From positions 62,001-126,000 of the forward strand of contig NW_027478517.1 in NCBI RefSeq assembly GCF_051014685.1: a stretch of DNA of 64,000 bases. The letters are read 5' to 3'. The notes beneath the pieces are model-generated. The model searched no databases and was not told the DNA's origin. It saw nothing but the letters and a program-made list of their open reading frames with translations. Source of the DNA: Ptiloglossa arizonensis. Taxonomy: Eukaryota; Arthropoda; Insecta; Hymenoptera; Colletidae. The position numbers and the translations under genes are program-made. This document shows positions 11,199 to 23,125 of the stretch, piece by piece (positions within the stretch are counted from its first letter, which is position 1; every line of letters starts with the position of its first letter).

Positions 11199-13319
11199 AC
11201 TTTGAAGCTAAGAAATGGTTGAGAAGACAACAAATTTTTCGCAATTCTGCTGCTCCAAACGCTTAACCAGAATGGCCTAGGGGAAAAATACACATACCGT
11301 TGTAATCGGGCGAGCTTCTACTTTCAGTTACAATAGGAATTTTAGGGTTAGGTCAATCCGTTCGCGAGATATGGGACTTTGAAGCTAAGAAATGGTTGAG
11401 AAGACAACAAATTTATCGCAATTCTGCTGCTCCAAACGCTTAACCTGAATGGCCTAGGGAAAAAATGCACATACCGTTGTAATCGGGCGAGTTTCTACTT
11501 TCAAATGCAATAGGAATTTTTGGGTTAGGTCAATCCGTTCGCGAGATATGGGACTTTGAAGCTAAGAAATGGTTGAGAAGACAACAAATTTTTCGCAATT
11601 CTGCTGCTCCAAACGCTTAACCTGAATGGCCTAGGGGAAAAATACACATACCTTTGTAACCGGGCGAGTTTCTACTTTCAGACGCAACAGGAATTTTTGG
11701 GTTAGGTCAATCCGTTCGCGAGATATGGGAGTTTGAAGCCGAGAAATGGTTGACAAGACAACAAATTTCTCGCAATTCTGCTGCTCCAATCGCTTAACCA
11801 GAATGGCCTAGGGGAAAAATACAAGTACCGTTGTAATCGGGCGAGTTTCTACTTTCAAATGCAATAGGAATTTTTGGGTTAGGTCAATCCGTTCGCGAGA
11901 TATGGGAGTTTGAAGACAAGAAATGGTTGAGAAGGCAAAAAATTTTTCGCAATTCTGCTGCTCCAAACGCTTAACCAGAATGGCCTAAGGAAAGAATACA
12001 CATACAGTTGTAATCGGGCGAGTTTCTACTTCCAGATGCAACAGGAATTTTTGGGTTAGGTCAATCCGTTCGCGAGATATGGGACTTTGAAGCTAAGAAA
12101 TGGTTGAGAAGACAACAAATTTATCGCAATTCTGCTGCTCCAAACGCTTAACCTGAATGGCCTAGGGAAAAAATACGCCTACCGTTGTAATCGGGCCAGA
12201 TTCTACTTTCAGATGCGACAGGAATTTTTGGGTTAGGTCAATCCGTTCGCGAGATATGGGAGTTTGAAGCCAAGAAATGGTTGAGAAGGCAAAAAATTTT
12301 TCGCAATTCTGCTGCTTCAAACGCTTAACCAGAATGGCCTAGGGAAAAAATGCACATACCGTTGTAATCGGGCGTGTTTCTACTTTCAGATGCAATAGGA
12401 ATTTTTGGGTTAGGTCAGTCCGTTCGCGAGATATGGGAGTTTGAAGACAAGAAATGGTTGAGAAGGCAAAAAATTTTTCGCAATTCTGCTGCTCCAAACG
12501 CTTAATCAGAATGGCCTAAGGAAAGAATACACATACCGTTGTAATCGGGCGAGTTTCTACTTCCAGATGCAACAGGAATTTTTGGGTTAGGTCAATCCGT
12601 TCGCGAAATATGGGAGTTGAAAGCTAAGAAATGGTTGAGAAGACAACAAATTTTTCGCAATTCTGCTGCTCCAGTCGCTTAACCAGAATGGGCTAGGGAA
12701 AAAATACACATACCTTTGTAACCGGGCGAGTTTCTACTTTCAGACGCAACAGGAATTTTTGGGTTAGGTCAATCCGTTCGCGAGATATGGGAGTTTGAAG
12801 CCGAGCAATGGTTGACAAGACAACAAATTTCTCGCACTTCTGCTGCTCCAATCGCTTAACCAGAATGGCCTAGGGGAAAAATACAAGTACCGTTGTAATC
12901 GGGCGAGTTTCTACTTTCAAATGCAATAGGAATTTTTGGGTTAGGTCAATCCGTTCGCGAGATATGGGAGTTTGAAGACAAGAAATGGTTGAGAAGGCAA
13001 AAAATTTTTCGCAATTCTGCTGCTCCAAACGTTTAACCAGAATGGCCTAAGGAAAGAATACACATACCGTTGTAATCGGGCGAGTTTCTACTTCCAGATG
13101 CAACAGGAATTTTTGGGTTAGGTCAATCCGTTCGCGAGATATGGGACTTTGAAGCTAAGAAATGGTTGAGAAGACAACATATTTTTCGCAATTCTGCTGC
13201 TCCAAACGCTTAACCTGAATGGCCTAGGGAAAAAATACGCATACCGTTGTAATCGGGCCAGATTCTACTTTCAGATGCGACAGGAATTTTTGGGTTAGGT
13301 CAATCCGTTCGCGAGATAT
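11199..13319 (+). repeat. Mixed family A monomers with a displaced HOR segment
   Basis: No simple tandem HOR is visible. About 11,530-12,080 repeats about 8,700-9,250, including the private ACACATACAGTTG mark near 9,171 and 12,001. The offset is 2,830 bp, which is 16 x 177 less the two deletions in between. Other units carry private changes: TACGCCTACCG near 12,172, AGGTCAGTCCG near 12,413, and GCGAAATATGGGAGTTGAAAG near 12,603. There is no gene. Confidence 0.8.
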
Positions 13320-14381
13320 GGGAGTTTGAAGCCAAGAAATGGTTGAGAAGGCAAAAAATTTTTCGCAATTCTGCTGCTTCAAACGCTTAACCAGAATGGC
13401 CTAGGGAAAAAATTCACATACCGTTGTAATCGGGCGTGTCTCTACTTTCAGATGCAATAGGAATTTTTGGGTTAGGTCAATCCGTTCGCGAGATATGGGA
13501 GTTTGAAGACAAGAAATGGCTGAGAAGGCAAAAAATTTTTCGCAATTCTGCTGCTCCAAACGCTTAATCAGAATGGCCTAAGGAAAGAATACACATACCG
13601 TTGTAATCGGGCGAGTTTCTACTTCCAGATGCAACAGGAATTTTTGGGATAGGTCAATCCGTGCGCGAGATATGGGAGTTTGAAGCCGAGAAATGGTTGA
13701 CAAGACAACAAATTTCTCGCACTTCTGCTGCTCCAATCGCTTAACCAGAATGGCCTAGGGGAAAAATACAAGTACCGTTGTAATCGGGCGAGTTTCTACT
13801 TTCAAATGCAATAGGAATTTTTGGGTTAGGTCAATCCGTTCGCGTGATATGGGAGTTTGAAGCTAAGAAATTGTTGAGAAGACAACAAATTTTTCGCACT
13901 TCTGCTGCTCCAAACGCTTAACCAGAATGGCCTAGGGAAAAAATGCACATACCGTTGTAATCGGGCGTGTTTCTACTTTGAGATGCAATAGGAATTTTTG
14001 GGTTAGGTCAATCCGTTCACGAGATGTGGGAGTTTGAAGACAAGAAATGGTTGAGAAGGCAAAAAATTTTTCGCAATTCTGCTGCTCCAAACGCTTAACC
14101 AGAATGGCCTAAGGAAAAAATACACATACCGTTGAAATCGGGCGAGTTTCTACTTCCAGATGCAACAGGAATTTTTGGGTTTGGTCAATCCGTTCGCGAG
14201 ATATGGGAGTTTGAAACCCAGAAATGGTTGAGAAGGCAAAAAATTTTTCGCAATTCTGCTGCTCCAAACGCTTAACCAGAATGGCCTAAGGAAAGAATAC
14301 ACATACCGTTGTAATCGGGCGTGTTTCTACTTTCAGATGCAATAGGAATTTTTGGGTTAGGTCAGTCCGTTCGCGAGATAT
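13320..14381 (+). repeat. 6-monomer HOR (1,062 bp), copy 1
   Basis: A block running from GAAGCCAAG, through the CACATACCG variant preceded by AAAAATT (near 13,411), GTGTCTCTACTTTC, GGCTGAGAAGG, GGGATAGGTC, GCGTGATATG, CACGAGATGTGGG and GTTTGGTCAATCC, to GGTCAGTCCG recurs 1,062 bp later. Inside it lies the same unit 1-2-3-4 order as in the 11-mer at the left edge, so this is a descendant of that HOR. Confidence 0.88.
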
Positions 14382-15443
14382 GGGAGTTTGAAGCCAAGAA
14401 ATGGTTGAGAAGGCAAAAAATTTTTCGCAATTCTGCTGCTTCAAACGCTTAACCAGAATGGCCTAGGGAAAAAATTCACATACCGTTGTAATCGGGCGTG
14501 TCTCTACTTTCAGATGCAATAGGAATTTTTGGGTTAGGTCAATCCGTTCGCGAGATATGGGAGTTTGAAGACAAGAAATGGCTGAGAAGGCAAAAAATTT
14601 TTCGCAATTCTGCTGCTCCAAACGCTTAATCAGAATGGCCTAAGGAAAGAATACACATACCGTTGTAATCGGGCGAGTTTCTACTTCCAGATGCAACAGG
14701 AATTTTTGGGATAGGTCAATCCGTGCGCGAGATATGGGAGTTTGAAGCCGAGAAATGGTTGACAAGACAACAAATTTCTCGCACTTCTGCTGCTCCAATC
14801 GCTTAACCAGAATGGCCTAGGGGAAAAATACAAGTACCGTTGTAATCGGGCGAGTTTCTACTTTCAAATGCAATAGGAATTTTTGGGTTAGGTCAATCCG
14901 TTCGCGTGATATGGGAGTTTGAAGCTAAGAAATTGTTGAGAAGACAACAAATTTTTCGCACTTCTGCTGCTCCAAACGCTTAACCAGAATGGCCTAGGGA
15001 AAAAATGCACATACCGTTGTAATCGGGCGTGTTTCTACTTTGAGATGCAATAGGAATTTTTGGGTTAGGTCAATCCGTTCACGAGATGTGGGAGTTTGAA
15101 GACAAGAAATGGTTGAGAAGGCAAAAAATTTTTCGCAATTCTGCTGCTCCAAACGCTTAACCAGAATGGCCTAAGGAAAAAATACACATACCGTTGAAAT
15201 CGGGCGAGTTTCTACTTCCAGATGCAACAGGAATTTTTGGGTTTGGTCAATCCGTTCGCGAGATATGGGAGTTTGAAACCCAGAAATGGTTGAGAAGGCA
15301 AAAAATTTTTCGCAATTCTGCTGCTCCAAACGCTTAACCAGAATGGCCTAAGGAAAGAATACACATACCGTTGTAATCGGGCGTGTTTCTACTTTCAGAT
15401 GCAATAGGAATTTTTGGGTTAGGTCAGTCCGTTCGCGAGATAT
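14382..15443 (+). repeat. 6-monomer HOR, copy 2
   Basis: Repeats 13,320-14,381 at an exact offset of 1,062 bp (6 x 177), and I noticed no internal difference by eye. After about 15,443 the sequence continues with GAAGACAAG instead of GAAGCCAAG, so the tandem ends inside a hybrid monomer that joins the GGTCAGTCCG start to a unit 1 body. Confidence 0.86.
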
Positions 15444-18227
15444 GGGAGTTTGAAGACAAGAAATGGTTGAGAAGGCAAAAAATTTTTCGCAATTCTGCTG
15501 CTCCAAACGCTTAATCAGAATGGCCTAAGGAAAGAATACACATACCGTTGTAATCGGGCGAGTTTCTACTTCCAGATGCAACAGGAATTTTTGGGTTAGG
15601 TCAATCCGTGCGCGAGATATGGGAGTTTGAAGCCGAGAAATGGTTGACAAGACAACAAATTTCTCGCACTTCTGCTGCTCCAATCGCTTAACCAGAATGG
15701 CCTAGGGGAAAAATACAAGTACCGTTGCAATCGGGCGAGTTTCTACTTTCAAATGCAATAGGAATTTTTGGGTTAGGTCAATCCGTTCGCGTGATATGGG
15801 AGTTTGAAGCTAAGAAATTGTTGAGAAGACAACAAATTTTTCGCACTTCTGCTGCTCCAAACGCTTAATCAGAATGGCCTAAGGAAAGAATACACATACC
15901 GTTGTAATCGGGCGAGTTTCTACTTCCAGATGCAACAGGAATTTTTGGGTTAGGTCAATCCGTTCGCGAGATATGGGACTTTGAAGCTAAGAAATGGTTG
16001 AGAAGACAACAAATTTTTCGCAATTCTGCTGCTCCAAACGCTTAACCTGAATGGGCTAGGGTAAAAATACACATACCTTTGTAACCGGGCGAGTTTCTAC
16101 TTTCAGACGCAACAGGAATTTTTGGGTTAGGTCAATCCGTTCGCGAGATACGGGAGTTTGAAGCCGAGAAATGGTTGACAAGACAACAAATTTCTCGCAC
16201 TTCTGCTGCTCCAATCGCTTAACCAGAATGGCCTAGGGGAAAAATACAAGTACCGTTGTAATCGGGCGAGTTTCTACTTCCAGATGCAACAGGAATTTTT
16301 GGGTTAGGTCAATCCGTTCGCGAGATATGGGACTTTGAAGCTAAGAAATGGTTGAGAAGACAACAAATTTTTCGCACTTCTGCTGCTCCAAACGCTTAAT
16401 CAGAATGGCCTAAGGAAAGAATACACATACCGTTGTAATCGGGCGAGTTTCTACTTCCAGATGCAACAGGAATTTTTGGGTTAGGTCAATCCGTTCGCGA
16501 GATATGGGACTTTGAAGCTAAGAAATGGTTGAGAAGACAACAAATTTTTCGCAATTCTGCTGCTCCAAACGCTTAACCTGAATGGCCTAGGGAAAAAATA
16601 CGCCTACCGTTGTAATCGGGCCAGATTCTACTTTCAGATGCGACAGGAATTTTTGGGTTAGGTCAATCCGTTCGCGAGATATGGGAGTTTGAAGCCAAGA
16701 AATGGTTGAGAAGGCAAAAAATTTTTCGCAATTCTGCTGCTTCAAACGCTTAACCAGAATGGCCTAGGGAAAAAATGCACATACCGTTGTAATCGGGCGT
16801 GTTTCTACTTTCAGATGCAATAGGAATTTTTGGGTTAGGTCAGTCCGTTCGCGAGATATGGGAGTTTGAAGAAAAGAAATGGTTGAGAAGGCAAAAAATT
16901 TTTCGCAATTCTGCTGCTCCAAACGCTTAATCAGAATGGCCTAAGGAAAGAATACACATACCTTTGTAACCGGGCGAGTTTCTACTTTCAGACGCAACAG
17001 GAATTTTTGGGTTAGGTCAATCCGTTCGCGAGATATGGGAGTTTGAAGCCGAGAAATGGTTGACAAGACAACAAATTTCTCGCACTTCTGCTGCTCCAAT
17101 CGCTTAACCAGAATGGCCTAGGCGAAAAATACAAGTACCGTTGTAATCGGGCGAGTTTCTACTTCCAGATGCAACAGGAATTTTTGGGTTAGGTCAATCC
17201 GTTCGCGAGATATGGGACTTTGAAGCTAAGAAATGGTTGAGAAGACAACAAATTTTTCGCAATTCTGCTGCTCCAAACGCTTAACCTGAATGGCCTAGGG
17301 AAAAAATACGCCTACCGTTGTAATCGGGCCAGATTCTACTTTCAGATGCGACAGGAATTTTTGGGTTAGGTCAATCCGTTCGCGAGATATGGGAGTTTGA
17401 AGCCAAGAAATGGTTGAGAAGGCAAAAAATTTTTCGCAATTCTGCTGCTTCAAACGCTTAACCAGAATGGCCTAGGGAAAAAATGCACATACCGTTGTAA
17501 TCGGGCGTGTCTCTACTTTCAGATGCAATAGGAATTTTTGGGTTAGGTCAATCCGTTCGCGAGATATGGGAGTTTGAAGACAAGAAATGGTTGAGAAGGC
17601 AAAAAATTTTTCGCAATTCTGCTGCTCCAAACGCTTAATCAGAATGGCCTAAGGAAAGAATACACATACCGTTGTAATCGGGCGAGTTTCTACTTCCAGA
17701 TGCAACAGGAATTTTTGGGTTAGGTCAATCCGTGCGCGAGATATGGGAGTTTGAAGCCGAGAAATGGTTGACAAGACAACAAATTTCTCGCACTTCTGCT
17801 GCTCCAATCGCTTAACCAGAATGGCCTAGGGGAAAAATACAAGTACCGTTGTAATCGGGCGAGTTTCTACTTTCAAATGCAATAGGAATTTTTGGGTTAG
17901 GTCAATCCGTTCGCGTGATATGGGAGTTTGAAGCTAAGAAATTGTTGAGAAGACAACAAATTTTTCGCACTTCTGCTGCTCCAAACGCTTAACCAGAATG
18001 GCCTAGGGAAAAAATGCACATACCGTTGTAATCGGGCGTGTTTCTACTTTGAGATGCAATAGGAATTTTTGGGTTAGGTCAATCCGTTCGCGAGATATGG
18101 GAGTTTGAAGACAAGAAATGGTTGAGAAGGCAAAAAATTTTTCGCAATTCTGCTGCTCCAAACGCTTAATCAGAATGGCCTAAGGAAAGAATACGCATAC
18201 CGTTGTAATCGGGCCAGATTCTACTTT
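15444..18227 (+). repeat. Mixed family A monomers up to the domain boundary
   Basis: Segments of earlier HORs appear in shuffled order. Two monomers at 16,458-16,811 (with TACGCCTACCG and CAGATGCGACAGG) recur at 17,166-17,519, an offset of 708 bp (4 monomers). From about 17,510 to 18,050 the unit 1-2-3-4 order returns again, with the GTGTCTCTAC mark of the 6-monomer HOR. Private changes include GAAGAAAAG near 16,870 and CTAGGCGAAAA near 17,120. There is no gene. Confidence 0.82.
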
Positions 18228-18404
18228 CAGATGCGACAGGAATTTTTGGGTTAGGTCAATCCGTTCGCGAGATATGGGAGTTTGAAGTTAAGGAATGCTT
18301 AAGAAACCATCAAAATTTGCGCAAGTCTGATACTCGAAACAAATAACTACAAAGGCCTAGGGGAAAAATACACATACCTTTGTAATCAGGCGAGTCTCTA
18401 CTTT
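18228..18404 (+). repeat. Chimeric A/B junction monomer
   Basis: This single 177-bp unit begins as family A (CAGATGCGACAGGAATTTTT, then GGGTTAGGTC) and becomes family B after GGGAGTTTGAAG, continuing with TTAAGGAATGC and CTGATACTCGAAAC. The units to its left are all A and those to its right all B. The crossover lies in or next to the block shared by both families (monomer positions 28-60), so its exact base cannot be fixed. Length and phase are kept, which points to homologous unequal exchange rather than end joining. Confidence 0.9.
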
Positions 18405-18825
18405 CAGATGCAACAGGAATTTCTCGAGCACGTCAATCCGTTCGCGAGATATGGGAGTTTGAAGTTATGGAATAATTGAGAAACCATCAAAATTTTCGCA
18501 AGTCTGATATTCGAAACCAATAACTACAATGGCCTAGGGCAAAAATACACATACCGTTGTAATCGGACGAGTTTCTACTTTCAGATGCAACAGGAATTTC
18601 TCGAGCTCGTCAATCCGTTCGCGAGATATGGGAGTTTGAATTTAAGGAACGGTTGAGAAACCATAAAAATTTTCGCAAGTCTGATACTCGAAACCAATAA
18701 CTACTATGGCCTAGGAGAAAAATACACATACCTTTGTAATCGGGCTAGTTTCTACTTTCAGATGCAACAGGAATTTCTCGAGTTCGTCAATCCGTTCGCG
18801 AGATATGGGAGTTTGAAGTTAAGGA

Positions 18826-18841
18826 ATGGTTGAGAAACCAT
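18826..18841 (+). other. Perfect 6-bp inverted repeat in family B (representative copy)
   Basis: ATGGTT-GAGA-AACCAT at monomer positions 68-83 forms a perfect 6-bp stem with a 4-base loop. It occurs in most family B monomers with the ATGGTTGAGAAACCAT form. Variants ACGGTTGAG and ATGCTTGAG break one pair without a matching change in the other arm. Family A has ATGGTTGAGAAGGC or GAAGAC at this place, so the hairpin is absent there. Confidence 0.7.
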
Positions 18842-21800
18842 CAAAATTTTCGCAAGTCTGTTACTCGAAACCAATAACCGGAATGGCCTAGGGGAAAAGT
18901 ACACACACCGTTGTAATGGGGCGAGTTTCTACTTTCAGATGCAACAGGAATATCTCGGGTTCGTCAATCGTTTTTGAGATATGGGAGTTTGAAGTTAAGG
19001 AATGGTTGAGAAACCATAAAAATTTTCGCAAGTCTGATACTCGAAACAAATAACTACTATGGCCTAGGGCAAAAATACACATACCTTTGTAATCGGGCGA
19101 GTTTCTACTTTCAGATGCAATAGGATATTCTCGAGTTCTTCGATCCGTTGGCGAGATATGGGAGTTTGAAGTTAAGGAATGGTTGAGAAACCATCAAAAT
19201 TTTCGCAAGTCTGTTACTCGAAACCAATAACTGGAATGGCCTAGGGGAAAAGTACACACACCGTTGTAATGGGGCGAGTTTCTACTTTCAGATGCAACAG
19301 GAAATAATCCAGTTCGTCAATCCGTTCGCGAGATATGGGAGTTTGAAGTTAAGGAATAATTGAGAAACCATCAAAATTTTCGAAAGTCTGATACTCGAAA
19401 CCAATAACTACTATGGCCTAGGGCAAAAATAGACATACCGTTGTAATCGGACGAGTTTCTGGTTTCAGATGCAACAGGAATTTATCGAGTTCGTAAACCC
19501 GTTCGCGAGATATGGGAGTTTGAAATTAAGGAACGGTTGAGAAACCATCAAAATTTTCGCAAGTATGATACTCGAAACCAATAACTACAAAGGCTTAGGG
19601 GAAAAATACACATACCGTTGTAATCGGGAGAGTTTCTTCTTCCAGATGCAACCGGAATTTCTCGTGTTCGTCAATCCGTTCGCGAGATATGGGGGTTTGA
19701 AATTAAGGAATGGTTGAGAAACCATCACTATTTTCGCAAGTCTGATACTCGAAACCAATAACTACTATGGCCTAGGAGAAAAATACACATACCTTTGCAA
19801 TCGGGCGAGTTTCTACTTTCAGATGCAACAGGAATTTCTCGAGTTCGTCAATCCGTTCGCGGGATATGGGAGTTTGAAGTTAAGGAATGGTTGAGAAACC
19901 ATCAAAATTTTCGCAATTCTGATGCTAGAAACGAATAACTGGAATGACCTAGGGGAAAAGTACACACACCATTCTAATCGGTCGAGTTTCTGCTTTCAGA
20001 TGCAACAGGAAATAATCGAGTTCGTCAATCCGTTCGCGAGATATGGGAGTTTGAAGTTAAGGAATGCTTGAGAAACCATCAAAATTCTCGCAATTCGGAT
20101 GCTAGAAACGAATAACTGGAATGACCTAGGGGAAAGGTACACACACCATTGTAATCGGTCTACTTTCTACTTTCAGATGCAACAGGAAATAATCGAGTTC
20201 GTCAATCCGTTCGCGAGATATGGGAGTTTGAAGTTAAGGAATAATTGAGAAACCATCAAAATTTTCGCAAGTCTGATACTCGAAACCAATAACTGCTATG
20301 GCCTAGGGCAAAAATACACATACCGTTGTAATCGGACGAGTTTCTGGTTTCAGATGCAACAGGAATTTATCGAGTACGTAAATCCGTTCGCGAGATATGG
20401 GAGTTTGAAATTAAGGAACGGTTGAGAAACCATCAAAATTTTCGCAAGTCTGCTACTCGAAACCAATAACTACTATGGCCTAGGAGAAAAATACACATAC
20501 CTTTGTAATCGGGGGACTTTCTACTTTCAGATGCAACAGGAATTTCTCGAGCTCGTCAATCCGTTCGCGAGATATGGGAGTTTGAATTTAAGGAACGGTT
20601 GAGAAACCATCAAAATTTTCGCAAGTCTGCTACTCGAAACCAATAACTACTATGGCCTAGGAGAAAAATACACATACCTTTGTAATCGGGGGACTTTCTA
20701 CTTTCAGATGCAACAGGAATTTCTCGTGTTCTTCAATCCATTGCGAGATATGGGAGTTTGAAGTTAAGGAATGGTTGAGAAACCATCAAAATTTTCGCAA
20801 GTCTGTTACTCGAAACCAATAACTGGAATGGCCTAGGGGAAAAGTACACACAACGTTGTAATGGGGCGAGTTGCTACTTTCAGATGCAACAGGAATATCT
20901 CGGGTTCGTCAATCCGTTCGCGAGATATGGGAGTTTGAAGTTAAGGAATGGTTGAGAAACCATAAAAATTTTCGCAAGTCTGATACTCGAAACCAATAAC
21001 TACTATGGCCTAGGGCAAAAATACAAATACCTTTGTAATCGGGCGAGTTTCTACTTTCAGATGCAATAGGATATTCTCGAGTTCTTCGATCCGTTGGCGA
21101 GATATGGGAGTTTGAAGTTAAGGAATGGTTGAGAAACCATCAAAATTTTCGCAAGTCTGTTACTCGAAACCAATAACTGGAATGGCCTAGGGGAAAAGTA
21201 CACACACCGTTGTAATGGGGCGAGTTTCTACTTTCAGATGCAACAGGAATTTCTCGAGTTCGTCAATCCGTTTGCGAGATATGGGAGTTTGTAGTTAAGG
21301 AATGGTTGAGAAACAATCAAAATTTTCGCAATTCTGATGCTGGAAACGAATAACTGGAATGACCTAGGGGAAAAGTACACACACCGTTCTAATCGGACGA
21401 CTTTCTACTTTCAGATGCAACAGGAAATAATCCAGTTCGTCAATCCGTTCGCGAGATATGGGAGTTTGAAGTTAAGGAATGCTTGAGAAACCATCAAAAT
21501 TCTCGCAATTCGGATGCTGGAAACGAATAACTGGAATGACCTAGGGGAAAAGTACACACACCATTGTAATCGGTCTACTTTCTACTTTCAGATGCAACAG
21601 GAAATAATCGAGTTCGTCAATCCGGTCACGAGATATGGGAGTTTGAAGTTAAGGAATGCTTGGGAAACCATCAAAATTTTCGCAAGTCTGATACTCGAAA
21701 CCAACAACTACAAAGGCCTAGGGGAAAAATACACATACCTTTGTAATCGGGCGAGTTTCTACTTTCAGATGCAATAGGAAATTCTCGAGTTCTTCAATCC

Positions 21801-22299
21801 GTTCGCGAGATATGGGAGTTTGAAGTTAAGGAATGGTTGAGAAACAATCAAAATTTTCGCAATTCTGATGCTAGAAACGAATAACTGGAATGACCTAGGG
21901 GAAAAGTACAGACACCATTGTAATCGGTCTACTTTCTACTTTTAGATGCAACAGGAAATAATCGAGTTCGTCAATCCGTTCGCGAGATATGGGGGTTTGA
22001 AATTAAGGAACGGTTGAAAAACCATCAAAATTTTCGCAAGTCTGTTACTCGAAACCAATAACTACAAAGGCCTAGGGGGAAAATACACATACCGTTGTAA
22101 TCGGACGAGTTTCTGCTTTCAGATGCAACAGGAATTTATCGAGTTCGTCAATCCGTTCGCGAGATATGGGAGTTTGAAATTAAGGAACGGTTGAGGAACC
22201 ATAAAAATTTTCGCAAGTCTGATACTCGAAACCAATAACTACTATGGCCTAGGGCAAAAATACACATACCGTTGTAATCGGACGAGTTTCTGGTTTCAG

Positions 22300-23125
22300 A
22301 CGCAACAGAAATTTTTCGTATTCGTCAATCCGTTCGCGAGATATGGGGGTTTGAAGTTAAGCAATGCTTGAGAAAACATCAAAATTTTCGCAAGTCTGAT
22401 ACGCGAAACCAGTAACTACAAGGGCCTAGGGGAAAAATGGACATACCCTTGTAATCGGGCGTGTTTCTACTTTCAGATGCAACAGGAATTTCTTGAGTTC
22501 GTCAATCCGTTCGCGTGATATGGGAGTGTGAAGTTAAGAAACGGTTGAGAAACCATCAAAATTTTCGCAAGTCTGATACTCGAAACCAATAACTACTATG
22601 GCCTAGGGCAAAAATACACATACCGTAGTAATCGGACGAGTTTCTGCTTTCAGATGCAACAGGAGTTTCTCGAGTTCGTCAATCCGTTCGCGAGAAATGG
22701 GATTTTGAAATTAAGGAACGGATGAGAAACCATCAAAATTTTCGCAAGTGTGATACTCGAAATCAATAACTGGAATGGACTAGGGGAAAAGTACACACAC
22801 CTTTGTAATGGGGCGAGTTTCTACTTTCAGATGCAACAGGAATTTCTCGAGTTCGTCAAACCGTTCGCGAGATATGGGAGTTTGAAGTTAAGGAATGGTT
22901 GAGAAACCATCAAAATTTTCGCAAGTGTGATACTCGAAACCAATAACTGGAATGGCCTAGGGGAAAAGTACACACACCATTGTAATGGGGCGAGTTTCTA
23001 CTTTCAGATGCAACAGGAATACCTCGAGTTCGTCAATCCGTTCGCGAGATACGGGAGTTTGAAATTAAGGAATTGTTGAGAGACCATCACAATTTTCGCA
23101 AGTCTGATACTCGAAACCAATAACT
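22300..23125 (+). repeat. Distinctive B block shared with 36,622-37,285
   Basis: This block has unusual marks: GAAATTTTTCGTATTCG, TTAAGCAATGCTTGAG, ATACGCGAAACCAGTAAC, CTACAAGGGCC, ATGGACATACCC, GTGATATGGGAGTGTG, GGGATTTTGAAATT, and AGTGTGATACTCGAAATC. They recur in the same order about 14.3 kb away at 36,622, and I see the full set nowhere else in the window. Here one further monomer (about 22,810-22,975) separates the GGGATTTTG part from the GATACGGGAG part. It is missing in the other copy. Confidence 0.85.

Larger units (their letters stand above)
1..18284 (+). repeat. Satellite family A domain (about 103 monomers)
   Basis: Family A monomers carry TTTTTGGGTTAGGTC at monomer positions 16-30, usually GACAAG, GCCAAG or GCTAAG after GTTTGAA, a long A/T run (AAAAAATTTTT or CAAATTTTT), and CTGCTGCTCCAAACGCTTAA. 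Monomers are 177 bp except for five 1-bp deletions. Three fall in the A/T run near 5,215, 8,044 and 10,166, and two in the AGGGAAAAA run near 7,567 and 9,687. Monomers come in about a dozen recognisable variants, whose repeated order defines the HORs listed below. Family A lacks the XhoI site CTCGAG found in family B. No gene is present. Confidence 0.95.
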
